From: Phaonia tiefii
Lineage: Eukaryota; Arthropoda; Insecta; Diptera; Muscidae
Direction: 5' to 3'
DNA length: 64,000 bases
Assembly: GCA_963931995.1 (NCBI GenBank)
Contig: OZ008371.1
Coordinates: 31,796,726-31,860,725, forward strand
Shown here: positions 32,171-43,557 of the stretch, piece after piece
How the letters are laid out: every line of letters begins with the position of its first letter
Numbering within the stretch: position 1 is the stretch's first letter
Translations under genes and position numbers: made by a program
The notes under the pieces: model-generated
The model's input: only the letters and a program-made list of their open reading frames with translations
What the model was told of the DNA's origin: nothing
The model's database searches: none

Positions 32171-32828
32171 ATTTTTTTGATGTGTTAACATCTATACGCG
32201 CGCCTCTAGGGCAGTAAACTATCAAACTAATACATACGCAAGTGTTAGGTTTGTAAGAGTAAATCATCGTTTGTTTGTTCGTTGCTTGGCAGTCGGTATC
32301 GAAAGTGATTATTGGGCGATTTTCATATAATTTTCCCACGCGATTTTCTCCGGAAATTCATAGCCGATTTTATTAATTTTTGGATTAAAAAGCTAGTACG
32401 GGTTTCGACGAAGAGTTTAGGCCAAAAATTAAGGCGATCCGATGTCGGCGAGCCGAGATTTAAGTGTTTTAATTTGGAGTATTAATTTGGAGTAATATTA
32501 AAAAAGTATTTTATGTTGATCTTCGGTTATATCGTACGAATATAACAATGTATGTATGTATGTACAAGTGTCTGTTGCTTTGCATTCTTTGACTTTTGTG
32601 GGAATAAAACAAAAAGTATTGAGCAAGAAAATAATGACACATGTGCTTGCACTGGGTCTTTAAATAATTTTAAGTATTAATATTATTTAACTGTAACGTC
32701 ATCATATGATTGAACGCTGTTTTCTATTTTCCAATGTAACATTTACGAATGTGTTCATAGAAATCGAACAGGTACCGTGTAGCAAAAAGGTGTTAACACA
32801 TCGCCCGTGAGTTCGAACACTCATTGGA
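32171..32828 (+). mobile_element. B element, second interior type, first of a tandem pair
   Basis: 5' TTTTTTTGATGTGTTAACATC and 3' gtgttaacacatcgcccgtgag with the hairpin TGAGT-TCGAAC-ACTCA. The interior differs from the common B: tacgcgcgcctctagggcag, gggcgattttcatataattt, cgatccgatgtcggcgagcc. The last third (tgtgggaataaaacaaaaag onward) is shared with 2503-2927 and 37263-37913. Confidence 0.87.
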
Positions 32829-33731
32829 TTTTTGATGTGTTAACATCTATACGCGCGCCTCTAGGGCAGTAAACTATAAATTTAATACATACGCAAGTGT
32901 TAGGTTTGTAAGAGTAAATCATCGTTTGTTTGTTCGTTGCTTGGCAGTCGGTATTGAAAGTGATTATTGGGCGATTTTCATATAATTTTCCCACGCGATT
33001 TGCTCCGGAAATTCATAGCCGATTTTATTAATTTTTGGATTAAAAAGCTAGTGCGGGTTTCGACGAAGAGTTTAGGCCAAAAATTAAGGCGATCCGATAT
33101 CGGCGAGCCGAGATTTAAGTGTTTTAATTTGGAGTAATATTAAAAAAGTGTTTTATGTTGATCTTCGGTTTTGTCTTATCATCGTTTGTTTGTTCGTTGC
33201 TTGGCAGTCGGTATTGAAAGTGATTATTGGGCGATTTTCATATAATTTTCCCACGCGATTTTCTCCGGAAATTCATAGCCGATTTTATTAATTTTTGGAT
33301 TAAAAAGCTAGTGCGGGTTTCGGCGAAGAGTTTAGGCCAAAAACTAAGGCGATCCGATATCGGCGAGCCGAGATTGAAGTGTTTTAATTTGGAGTAATAT
33401 TAAAAAAGTATTTTATGTTGATCTTCGGTTATATCGTACGAATATAACAATGTATGTATGTATGTACAAGTGTCTGTTGCTTTGCATTCTTTGACTTTTG
33501 TGGGAATAAAACAAAAAGTATTGAGCAAGAAAATAATGACACATGTGCTTGCACTGGGTCTTTAAATAATTTTAAGTATTAATATTATTTAACTGTAACG
33601 CCATCATATGATTGAACGCTGTTTTTTATTTTCCAATGTAACATTTACGAATGTGTTCATAGAAATCGAACAGGTACCGTGTAGCAAAAAAGTGTTAACA
33701 CATCGCCCGTGAGTTCGAACACTCATTGGAT
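32829..33731 (+). mobile_element. B element, tandem partner with 260-bp internal duplication
   Basis: Begins directly at the 3' end of the previous copy: cattgg-attttt-gatgtgttaac, one T-run shared. Nearly identical to the first copy, but the segment starting atcatcgtttgtttg is present twice (32918-33177 and 33178-about 33437). Complete 3' subterminal repeat and hairpin (33694-33728). Confidence 0.87.
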
Positions 33732-34489
33732 TTTTTTATTTTATACGAGGGTACTTATTGTCCCCTACCGGCCGTTGAAATTTCGATCCCTAGTACATTT
33801 TCAAAAAAATAAATATCTTTTTTGGACAAAATGGGGCTCAAACGACATGTCATGATGAACATAAATAGAAAAAATTGACATTTCATATGTAACACAAATT
33901 GATGTCATCGCATCATCACACGACCACAAACATTCGCTCATAACGTTATGAGAAAATTTACTCACTTTTGCCCAGACAACCACCTCATTGCTCTCACAGC
34001 CGTAATATAATCCAACCTTGAGAGTTAAAAGGTAAAGTTAACATTTTACTCACTCATATTTTTTGTTGTTGTTTGCTGCCACAGGATATACTCGCAGCAG
34101 TACAAGGTGAAGCGTCAGGGCAGATAGTCAGACGAGCAAAGTAGCAGTAAAACAATAACAGAGAACAAGTTCCATTAGTTTAACGCATAAATCGTAACAC
34201 AACTGACAAATGCATTTCTGGGTTACTTTATGACTAAAACAATCAGATAAAGAGATAGAGATCCTTATGCTAAGGATTCCTGTTGTTGATATAGATTTTT
34301 GTTGTAGTTAGTTTGGATTTGTGATTCCGTTGTACGTTCTTTAGTGATGTTTTACGCAATTCATGTTGGCTGCTGGATGCTGGCAGTGTGGCAGATAAAA
34401 AAGGAAACTCGCAAAAGAAACTACAACTTTACAACATCTGTGGCTATTGCAACAGTGTAAAGTGAAGTACAGTGGTGTAAAATGGCGAT
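33732..34489. other. Unassigned stretch
   Basis: No coding region, element end or tandem repeat recognised. Confidence 0.5.
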
Positions 34490-34900
34490 TGAGTAGGTTA
34501 GAATGAAGTGGCTTCGTCCACTGAGGACCATTGTTATTCCACGGGATGTCAGATTTCGTCTCCTTCGTTGAACCTGTAAAATGTCACAGTACAGTTAAAG
34601 GGAGTTCCAAAAATATCATGCCTCATCCTGATATTTCAGGAGGTGGCTGAAGAAACGAACTGCATTGGTCCATAGTGAACCAATAAGTAGTCCGCAGAAG
34701 GGTCCTCAGATAATTCAGTTCAACTTAATGATTGTCTACTAATTTCAACAGATAGAAGATCCTATATAAATCCTCCTTCTCACACAATTTGCTGGGCAGT
34801 AGCATATGAGAGGTTCGAGGCTCTCGTCTTCCTCTTCATTCCCACAGCTTTTGCTGTAATAAAGAACTGAGAGTCCAAGTCTAGACGCGTGTCGGACTAA
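34490..34900 (-). pseudogene. LOA/R1-like LINE C-terminal fragment
   Basis: The minus-strand frame near 34862-34745 reads SKSCGNEEEDESLEPLICYC, then PANCVRRRIYIGSS, the C-terminal CX2C...H/P..C zinc-knuckle of R1/LOA-type ORF2 proteins (the expected His is Pro here). Downstream on the same strand the 3' UTR-like gtggaataacaatggtcctc parallels gataccacaatgaaccacaa at 61468. Short and shifted elsewhere. Confidence 0.5.
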
Positions 34901-34929
34901 TAAAGAGTGTACAATAATTACGAAATTAC

Positions 34930-35745
34930 GAAAAAATCCACGATATGGTGTTGGCCGATCGAAGAGTAAAAGTTATGCCATAGGCATTTCATATAACAGT
35001 GTGGTTTAGATTTTAAAAGATCAGTTGCGTTGAAGATGGGTGCCGCGTTTGCTCTAAATTGACCATAAATGTAATCGTGTGATTCTTTGGAGCTTTGTAC
35101 CGCAACTCAAAGGAGTTTTTGTGGCGTTTTGTAACTGTGGATGAACATGGATCCACTACAATACTCCGGAGATCAAGCAGCAGTCTAAACAATGGGTTTC
35201 TCCGGGGGAACTGGCTCCGAAGAAGGCCAAGGTAAGTTTGTCGGCCAATAAGGTGATGGCAACATTTAGATCCACATCGATTACCTTCACAAGGGAAAAC
35301 AATAAACGGCGAATATTGTACCAACTTATTGGACCGATTTAACGGAGATTTAAAAAAAACGACCTCATATGGCCAAGAAAAAGTTATTTTCCATCAAGAT
35401 AATGTACGGGTGCACACGTGTGTAGTCTCAATTCCATGAATTAGGCTACGAGTTGATACCTCATCCGCCATATTCTCCGGATTTAGCCCCCAGCGACTAT
35501 TTTCTATTTCCTAACCTAAATAAATGTCTCGGTGAAAAGAGATTTAGCTCCAACGATGAAATTATTGATCAAACAAATGCCTATTTTATGGACCTCGAAA
35601 AATCCTATTTTTTGGAACGGATACAAAAATTGGAGAAACGTTGGACTAAGTGTATTGAGCTAAAAGGATATTATGTTGAAAAAAGATATTTGTTGCAAAT
35701 AAAACTGTGTTTCATTCAAAAAGTCACGGACTTATTGATCCGCCT
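34930..35745 (+). pseudogene. M4: DD34D mellifera-like mariner, 5' truncated
   Basis: Starts within the second helix-turn-helix (ccacgatatggtgttggccg, a degraded IHDMVLADRR), continues with the degenerate catalytic core and reaches KKVIFHQDN-like sequence (35375-35400, second Asp), then in frame from 35453 IPHPPYSPDLAPSDYFLFPN (third Asp), EKRFSSNDEIIDQTNAYF and LEKRWTKCIELKGYY. The 3' end tcacggacttattgatccgc looks like the terminal repeat. Many stops before 35453. Confidence 0.8.
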
Positions 35746-35765
35746 CGTATCATTCGCATAAATTC

Positions 35766-36042
35766 ACGTTGAAAAATCTTTTTTTGTTTTTGTTTGGGTA
35801 TCGCAAATATACTATACTTGTACCCAAACACATTGTGTTTACAAGCCAATATAACATGTTTGAGACGCAATGTTTAATACGCTACAATATATGTTTTTGA
35901 GCCCCAATTGTGTTTTTTTTGTTGAAAATAGTTGAAAACAAAAACGAGACACAACAAAGATCAACAATTCGTGAAAACAATGTTGGCAAACATGTACATG
36001 TTTCCTGCAATAGATTGCTGGAACCGTTATTTTTCAGCGTGT
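35766..36042 (+). mobile_element. A element, short form
   Basis: CACGTTGAAAAATC at the left, TTTTTCAGCGTG at the right. Interior atcgcaaatatactatactt, cacattgtgtttaca, gacgcaatgtttaatac, gttggcaaacatgtacatgt. Follows the M4 3' end by about 20 bp. Confidence 0.82.
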
Positions 36043-36121
36043 GAGAGCTTTACTTTTATGCATGATCTTGCATACAGAAAGGAGCAAACCCACATGCTCC
36101 ATATACATTGAAACAGGTAAC

Positions 36122-36268
36122 GTACCCGCTGAAAAATCGGTATATTTGTTGGTTGAAAATATAACTTGATTGTAACTTGTCGCAAATATACTATATTTGT
36201 GTCCCAACAAATTGCGTTTGCTCTTCAATATTATGTGTTTGAGACACAATGATTACTAACCCATAATA
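36122..36268 (+). mobile_element. A element, 5' half only
   Basis: CCGCTGAAAAATCGG then the A 5' interior (cttgtcgcaaatatactata, gagacacaatgattac) up to cataata, where the M2 terminal repeat begins. The other half is not found on the far side of M2, so it is truncated rather than simply split. Confidence 0.6.
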
Positions 36269-36691
36269 AAGAATATCTCAGTAAGAATGCACTTTTTCAT
36301 TTATATTAAAGCCACGTAATTTTTGAGATAATTGTGATTGATTATTGGATTTTAAAGAAGAACCGATTTAGTACGGAATAAAATATCCGCCATATGGCCC
36401 CCAGGCCTCTGATGCCAGGCTATTATTCTTTTCTTGAATTTCCGTGGCATTTTTACAGAAATGTGGCTGTATCTCACTGATGACGTTTTGGATCTCGGAT
36501 TTGAGCTCAATAATTGTTTCTGGTTTATTCGTATAATCCCGGGATTTTACAAAACCCTAAATAAAGAAATCGCACGGCGTTAAATCGCATAATCTTGGAT
36601 GCTACTTGACATCTTGAGATATTTTTTCCTGGAACTCGTTGCAGCAGTGAATCAGCGGCACAGTCTTGCTGTCGCCCAGATCCACGCCTTC

Positions 36692-37014
36692 CACACGCTG
36701 AAAAGTATGTCGTTTTTATTTTTTGGATGCAAATATAACGTGTTTGTAGCTTGCCGCAAATATAGTATACTTGCATCCAAACACATTGTGTTTGCTAATC
36801 GAAATAACATGTTTGGGACACAAAGATTAAGAGGTTATAATATGTGTATTTGTGACCCAAATGTGGACTTGTTTGTTGAAAACTGTTGAAAACACTGTTG
36901 TCTGTCGCAATTAAGAAACAAACATTAGCAGATCTTCAAGTCCCGAAAACAATGTTTGGAGACATGTACATGGTTCCTGCAATATGCTCCTGTTTTTCAG
37001 CATGCAGTTAAGGC
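36692..37014 (+). mobile_element. A element, short form, inside M2
   Basis: CACGCTGAAAAGTATG ... TTTTTCAGCATG, both ends flanked by CA (ttcca| and |cagtta), a 2-bp duplication. Interior gcaaatataacgtgtttgta, cacattgtgtttgctaatcg, acatgtacatggttcctgca. M2 transposase sequence continues on both sides. Confidence 0.87.
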
Positions 37015-37262
37015 CACAAGTACTCCGTTATCGTGTTCCTATAAATAATGCCAATCATAATCACTGTAATTTCGGCCTCATCTTCAAATAAGTAAGGCCC
37101 AATCACGCCGCCTGAGCAAAGTGCGCACCAGACAGTTACTCGTTATGGGTGCATTTGTTTCTCTTGGATTGCATGAGGATTTTCTGGGCCCAAAATTCGA
37201 CAATTTTGTGTATTCGAGAAGCCATTCAAATAGAAATGCGCTTCGTCGGAGAATAGGATTTG

Positions 37263-37913
37263 CGATGTGTTAACATCTGTAGTGGCTGGTAGGAACTAAA
37301 CTCACAAAGGGAACACATCCAAACACAGTTTGTCCGACTGCGATCACAGAATGTTTGGCGTTAAACTCCTCCGAAACGGCTGGACCGATTTGTATGAAAT
37401 TTTGTGTGCATATCAAGTAGGTCTCAGAATCGTCCAGCATCTACTTTTCATACCCCTAAATGATAAGGATAGCCCACCCCTATAAAGAATACAGATTTGT
37501 CCGAAACACAGATTGTTAGACTGCGAAAAAAACACACGCTGTGTAGCTACAGCGAATGGTTGTCTTGTGTGGGTGCGGAGATAGCAAGAGAGCAACGAAA
37601 ATTGTGTGAACTTGTGAAGCGTATGTACGAATATAGCAATGTATGTACGTACATGTGTATTGATTTGCATTCTCTTTGTTTTTTGTGGGAATAAAACAAA
37701 AAGTATTAAGCAAGAAAACAATGACACATGTGCTTGAACTTGTCTTTAAATAATTTAAAGCATTAATATTATTTAAATTAAAAGTCATAATAAGATTGAA
37801 CGCTATTTTTATTTTCCAATGTAATATTTACTAATGTGCTCATAGAAATCGAACAGGTACTGTGTAATAAAAAGGTGTTAACACATCGCCCGTGAGTTCG
37901 AGCACTCATTGGA
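37263..37913 (+). mobile_element. B element, third interior type, inside M2
   Basis: 5' GATGTGTTAACATCTG and 3' gtgttaacacatcgcccgtgag plus the hairpin TGAGT-TCGAGC-ACTCA. The middle is unlike other B copies (cctccgaaacggctggaccg, atttgtatgaaattttgtgt). The 3' third is shared (tgtgggaataaaacaaaaag). It sits in a T-run of M2 whose uninterrupted form can be seen at 49494-49510. Confidence 0.87.
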
Positions 37914-38474
37914 TTTTTTTTTGAAAAATTGGAATTGATTTCACTTTGCTCTATTACCTATTGAACGGACTGCCGGCGCTTTCCACTGTCTGCTGGATTG
38001 AGCTCCGTACTAAGCTGAATTTTGTACATATGGAGGTGGAGGTCTTTTGTGAAAATTTGTTACGTAGTGCTTCGTAAAATTTGAAGTTTTTCAGAACGAT
38101 GCCGAATTGATGTTGTCGGGTTTTCAGCGGCACGTGCATTTTCAGCAGCAATGTTTTTAAGGGTCCGACCGGTACGTTGACGCACAGGAGTTTTTCTGTC
38201 CATAACCGACCCAATTTCTTAAAATTTTTTGAATACTCTTCGAATGGTTGACACATTACGTGCACTGTCTCGACTGAAAATTCTTCGAAGTTTGCGAGTG
38301 GTCTCAGCATAACTTTCCAAACGTTTGTAATTAGTTTTCACAATTATAACACGTTGTTCTTTCGTAAAGCACTCCATTTTTAATAATCGAATTAAACATA
38401 TGTGACAGCTGTTAAATTTCAGAGTTGGCACTTTTACAAAAAAAATTACACTAACTTTAAGAAGTGCAATCTTA

Positions 38475-39117
38475 GAATGCATTTACACCGCCATTTATCG
38501 CGGCCAGGTTAGCGATAACTTTTTTCTCTAATCTATGCCGTTTACACCACCCGATTTGAGAGTAAATTGACATTTCAGGTGGCAACTCCGTGCTTAGACA
38601 AATTTGAGAGTAAACTCACATTTCAGATGGCAGCACCGTGCTTGGACAAAGTCCGCACCGAGACGAAATTATCGAAGACGGCGGCACTATAGAAAAACAA
38701 AGCTGGCGGCTAGTTGTGCAAATTTGGGATGTTTTTGAAATAACTGTAGAATTTAAAATTGCATCAGTGGGTTAAATCGGAATAATCGATTAAATCGTCT
38801 CACATTTTAAACGAATAAGAACCACAATGTCGGCAGCGGCGTTAGGTCCAAAAAAAATTTGTTGGCGGCGATGCGTTGGAAAATTTTCGATCGCCTTCCC
38901 TTTCTCAAACAGTTGATTTTTTATGTATGTTTCCTTATGGTTACATTTTTTAGTAATTAACAGTGTTGCATCAAAATGTACGCAACTTTAAAACGAAGTT
39001 AAAAATTAAACTTCAGTTTCTACAAATTAAAATTGTATGAGAAATCTTCTGGGTTAGCGTTGGTTAACTGAGTTAACCTTCGAAATACGTTCATTTTGTT
39101 GGGTGTAAATGCCGTAT
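38475..39117. mobile_element. E: TIR element with TTA target duplication
   Basis: Inside the M2 terminal repeat. Flanked by TTA (38472-38474 and 39118-39120); excision restores CTTATTGAGAC, exactly as at 50211-50221. Ends GAATGCATTTACACCG and the inverse of GGGTGTAAATGCCGTA give the inverted core GCATTTACACC. A direct repeat of about 50 bp (ggcaactccgtgcttagaca / ggcagcaccgtgcttggaca) lies at 38560-38650. No ORF. A 3-bp TTA/TAA duplication is typical of PIF/Harbinger elements. Confidence 0.68.
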
Positions 39118-39133
39118 TATTGAGACGCCCTCT

Positions 39134-40918
39134 AGTTGAGCTAGGATTTTTTTTGCATGGTAATTTCTAAACTCCTCAAAAATCGCTGCAGCTGACTGTA
39201 TTATTTTTTGAAAGCATAAAATGATTTAATTTTCGCAACATTAATTTTTTACAAATTTAATATTCGTGTTTATGTAAAGTTATATTTATTTAGTTTTGTA
39301 GCGAAGTATTTTAAACCGGAGGCAGACAATTAGATAAGGGAAGGGATGGAGTAATTTTTATTCGCCACCATAATTTTTCCTGTCAAAGTTTAATCATGAA
39401 TTATTTTCGGTTATTGAAATCCATTTCCGGAACCACAGTTCTATTTTCTGTATCGTATTCTGTGGCTTTTTGTGGTGGAACTTCTTGATTGGTTCACTTG
39501 GATGGTTAGTTTCAGTTTTGTCTTAAGCTCACTGTGGAGGTTCGCTTTCTTCAGGTCTGGAATTTCATTGAAGAATCCACACACACACACGGAGCAAACA
39601 GCATTTCGCTTTTCCTTTTTTCGTCTTCCTTTTTAACCGCCAATGCGGCTGCTGTGGCAGAGATCTGTGCACTGAAAAATAAAAAGTAGAAAAGCAAAAC
39701 CAAAGCGAATCAGATCAATAAACTATTGGTTTCACTAAAGAAACCGAAATGTTACATTGCTATGCACAAAAAAGCAACGCGAATTGCTGCAAAAGATTTA
39801 CTTTCTTATGGGGGTCATATACAAAAGTATTGCTCGTTTTTTGCATTCACGTGTCTTTTTTTTTTGTGCACTGCTTGCCCCTTGTACAGTTTTTCATTCG
39901 ATTTTGGCAAGAAAACGAAATTGCTTTATAATTACTGGCCAAATACTCGTATATAAAAAAAAAACATCAGACGGTCTTACTATGGAGTAGTTAACATTCA
40001 CTGGCCGAAATCGAAAACTAAAAGGAAATTCGTGTGAATTACATTTATACGATATTCTGGGTTGTGGGCAATGCCCGATTTGTTCATTTGCTCGCTCTTC
40101 AATTTTCGTAACATTTCAGTTGTGTTCAGTTCAGTTCTGAGCCGAAATGTAATGCAATCACAACAATTTGTGCAATTGTTGCAGGTGGAAATTTATGATG
40201 ATGGCTAAAACTGATAATGCCAAAAGCCATTTTTTGTGGTTCACTGTACAGAAATAAACATTTTTGTGGTCTGGCACAAGATTTATTCACACAAAATGAG
40301 AAAATGGCTTGGAACAATTTAAGAATTTCCTTTAAAACAAAATACTAATTAATTCAACAATAAATCAATTAGGACACGATGCTGGGTATTAAGAACAAAA
40401 GGGAAAATGCCTTCAAGTCAATGTATATTTTTAGTTATCATGAATGCAAGAGAGATGCCAATGTTTTTCCATTTAAAAACAGATGTGTACGGATGTTAAT
40501 GAAACAGTTTGCAATTTGCAATGATGGCAATTCTTCGCGACAGGAAATGCTCATTCATTTGTAAACAACAATTTTAATTTTTGTTGCAATAAAAGTTTTA
40601 ATAAAAAATACGAACTTTTCAATTCTTCTTGTGGTTTTGGTAACGAATTTTGTGAAACTAATCCCAGCTATTTATTTTTACTTGCATACAAACTCTTTAC
40701 TACGTTCTCGAAAATTTACATGCTGCAATTCAACACGAAATGTTGCCCAGACCCAGGCCGGGTCAACCAACTTAAATAAAAAAAATTTAAAAACTCACAG
40801 TTTTTGGTTTCAATATCAATAATGTGCAGAGGCAAACAAAATCTCTATGTCAAAAAAAGTCAACATTAAACGTTTGAAAGAAACTAAAAATTTGTGATGA
40901 TGTTCTGATACGTTTATA
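39134..40918. other. Unassigned stretch
   Basis: No element ends recognised. Short ORFs (39726-39990, 40379-40564) lack motifs. A short (CA)n, cacacacacac, is at 39581-39592. Confidence 0.48.
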
Positions 40919-41826
40919 AAGGATGTCTCAGTAAGATTGCACTTTTTAGATTCAGTGTAATGTTTGATGTGTTAACATCTATAAGCACGGTTAGGGCAAT
41001 CTTTCAAAGTGAACACATGCAAACAACACACAGCGTTAGCATCATATACGTGGTTGTTGTACAACAAGAGCCTCTGCGTGAAAATAAGTAGGATGACATT
41101 GATGTAGCGGCAGTGAACAAACAAATAGGTCGTCGTCGCCAAAGAGTATTGAATACTATAGAGAACTCATGGAACGAATTCCATCACTCCAAAGTACTGG
41201 CGACATCTGGCGAATGTTTGAAAACGTATTACTCTCATTTTGTTATAACTTGGTCCATTCATAATTTTGATGTGAAACATTGATGCTTTTGACTTTTGAC
41301 AAAAAACAGACTCGTTTATGCTATTTTACTCAGACTATCTCGATGGGAGCGGAAAAAGTGCGCAATAAGTTCTGTATACTATTCAATACTTTTTGTCGTC
41401 GCTCGGTTTACGACAAAACAAAAACGATTATCTCAGTGAGCTAAATATTGCTTTTTATTCTGTTGTATGCCAGTATGCAATCAACCAGGTTGTCGTCACT
41501 CTGTTGATGATAAAACAAAAACAATTATTTCAGTGAGCTAAATATTGCTTTATTTATTTTAACAATATAACATCTAATGTTAAAGCAGATGTAAGAAAAA
41601 AGGAAGCGCAATAGCAAAAGAGCCTTCAGCACAAAAACTATTATTTTTTTTTTGTTTTCCAATGGAACATTTATATAATGTGTTCATTGAAATCGAACAG
41701 GTACCGTGTAACAAAAACTTGTTAACACATCGCCCTTGAGTTGAAACACTCATTGATTTTTTTTGTGCAAATAGCAACTCTGAAATTTGACAGCTGTCAA
41801 ATACGTTTATTCAGATTATTAAAAAT
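40919..41826 (+). mobile_element. M2 mariner 5' tip with B inserted in its leader
   Basis: TA then aaggatgtctcagtaagatt-gcacttttt (M2 terminal repeat), ttcagtgtaatg, then B. After B the M2 leader resumes: ttttgtgcaaatagcaactc, gtttattcagattattaaaaatg (the M2 start codon context), then homology ends at 41826. Compare the intact leader at 48955-49045. Confidence 0.78.
40973..41756 (+). mobile_element. B element, common interior, complete ends
   Basis: 5' TTTGATGTGTTAACATC, ataagcacggttagggcaat; 3' cttgttaacacatcgcccttgag and ttgaaacactcattg. The block caaaacaaaaac.attat.tcagtgagctaaatattgct occurs twice (41415-41455 and 41513-41553), an internal duplication. Inserted in the M2 leader T-run. 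Confidence 0.87.
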
Positions 41827-42189
41827 GTTTTCCCAACTTGTTTGTGTTTTTTTTGTTAGGTCAGCTAATTTTGGGACCGCAGTCGTACCTTCATTTTATT
41901 TTGAATGATGTGATTTACTGTATCGTAGTAAAGTTTAATATTTCTGCTGTTTTAAATATTTTACGATTAAATCAAAAATGTATTTTAACGAAAATATTAA
42001 TTTGTGGGGATTTTTGTTTTTGGTTTTGGTCATGAGTGTGTCTTGAATAGGATCCTCATTATGGGTTAGAGATAGTTATATTGCACCTACCTATTTGGAC
42101 AGAGAAATAAAAGTGGATCGATTCTACATTTAACGCCCCTAGGAGGAACCATGGGAGCGGTAGGTGCCAATTTCAGAAAAAATTGGGAC
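41827..42189. other. Unassigned stretch
   Basis: No recognised coding region or repeat. Confidence 0.45.
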
Positions 42190-42234
42190 ACTCTAATGTG
42201 CATGGTTGCTGGGGCCCGTTTTTTCAGCGTGTAT
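42190..42234 (+). mobile_element. Solo right end of an A element
   Basis: gtgcatggttgctggggccc then gttttttcagcgtgta, the last about 45 bp of A, with TA after the terminal repeat. The rest of A is not present to the left. Confidence 0.6.
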
Positions 42235-42278
42235 TGTCAGAAAAGTATTCAAACCTAGAGGGTCCCAATTTCGGTATA

Positions 42279-43557
42279 ACGGGTTTTTCAATAAGAGCGC
42301 TACAAAAGTTTTTTTAAATAAAACAAAACCGGTTTTAGATACCAATGAAATTCTTTATTCCTGTGAAAGTACGTTCGATGCCATTATGTATGGAACTTGA
42401 TTTCTTTTGCATGGCCACCACGGGCACGCTTGCAGAAGTCCAGACGCTGAATCCAATTTTCGACGGTTTGCAAGCATAAATCGGCAGATACTGCTGCAAT
42501 TTCACGTTCGATATTCGTACGCAGTTCATCAATCGTCGCTGGCTTGTTGGCCCCACAGGAAATAATCTAACGGCGTCAAATCGCACGACCGAGGCGGCCA
42601 ATCGACTGGGCCATTTCCTGAGATAACACGTTCACCAAACTTGGTTTCCAATAAATTCATTGTGGCATTCGCTGTGTGGCTTGTGGCACCGTCCTGTTGG
42701 AACCGCATGTCCTCCAAGTCCATATTATCCAATTGGGGCCAAAAATATTCGGTTATCGCTGAACGGTAGCGATTCGCATTCACAGTAATGTGCCGGTCTT
42801 GATCATCACGGAAGAAATATGGCCCAAAGACGCCGCCGGCTCATAAACCGCATCAAACCGTAATTTTTTCGGGATGCAATGATGACTCATGAATTACGTG
42901 TGGATTGCTGTCTGACCAATAATGCATATTTCGCTTATTGACGAAGACATTCAGCAAGAAAGGAGCCTCATCGCTGAAGATGATTTTCCGATGAAAATCC
43001 GAATCATTTTCAAGTTGTTGCTCAGCCCAATTCACGAACATACGACGCTTATGGTGGTCAAGCGGCTTCAGTTCTTGCGCAATTTGATCTTGTAAGGATG
43101 TAGGCCAAAATCTTTTCGTAAAATTCGCCACAACGACGTCACAGAGATGCCCAATGCTTGAGAACGACGTGTGAGAGACACATTTGGGCTTTCTTGAACT
43201 GAAGCCTCAGCGGCAGCAACATTCTCGACACTACGGGCACTTCTTTGTCTCACTGGCACGGGAACATTTGGTACTGTGTCTGTGGATTCAAATTTTTCCA
43301 CTAGATGCTCAATTGTTGAGCTGGTAGAACGATTATGACGACCATAAATTGGAAGTAGCGCTCTTAAAGTTGAGGCCACTGACTCCAAATTTCGGTAGTA
43401 AATTTTAATAATTTCGACTCGTTGTTGGCTCGTATATCTTTCCATGATGAAATGGGAAACCTTACGGAAGGGAAATGTCAAAAGAGCGGGAAAAAATGTG
43501 GCGTCGTTTGCTGTCCCTATCGATTTACTTTAGTAGCGTCTCTGTTGAAAAACCCTT
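42279..43557 (-). mobile_element. R3: rosa-like (DD41D) mariner, near full length
   Basis: TA at 42277-42278 and 43558-43559. Terminal repeats acgggtttttcaataagagc and the inverse of gtctctgttgaaaaacccTT-type sequence. 1279 bp; a deletion of about 25 bp relative to R2 lies at 42551 (gttggc|cccacagg). Confidence 0.94.
42384..43445 (-). pseudogene. DD41D mariner transposase, multiply broken
   Basis: Start at 43445 (MERYTSQQRVEIIK), N-terminal HTH region open to LGLHPYKIKLRKN, then a frame change to LQDQIAQELKPLDHHKRRMF. FSDEAPFLLNVFVNKRN replaces FSDEAHFWL. Two Trp codons around CGL.AGG have become TGA (42846-42866). QQDGATSHTA and CDLTPLDYFLWG are present, followed by the 25-bp deletion. More decayed than R2. 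Confidence 0.88.

Larger units (their letters stand above)
36269..39133 (-). mobile_element. M2 mariner split by three insertions (A, B, E)
   Basis: Left terminal repeat aagaatatctcagtaagaat (36269, TA before it). The right end lies at 39119-39133 (attgagacgccctct then TA). Coding remnants on the minus strand are MECFTKEQRVIIVKTNYKR (38380) through FSRDSARNVSTIRRVFKKF, a mid region, and a C-terminal part near 36400-36690. Removing A (36692-37014), B (37263-37913) and E (38475-39117) leaves about 1.25 kb, the size of the M2 copy at 48932-50227. Confidence 0.78.

Noticed and set aside
32171..33731. LTR retrotransposon suggested by two near-identical direct repeats
   Set aside because: The copies are immediately adjacent with B ends and no internal coding region, primer site or TG...CA termini.
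39726..39990. Three overlapping ORFs
   Set aside because: Overlap in all three frames on one strand, no domain or conserved start; chance in AT-rich DNA.
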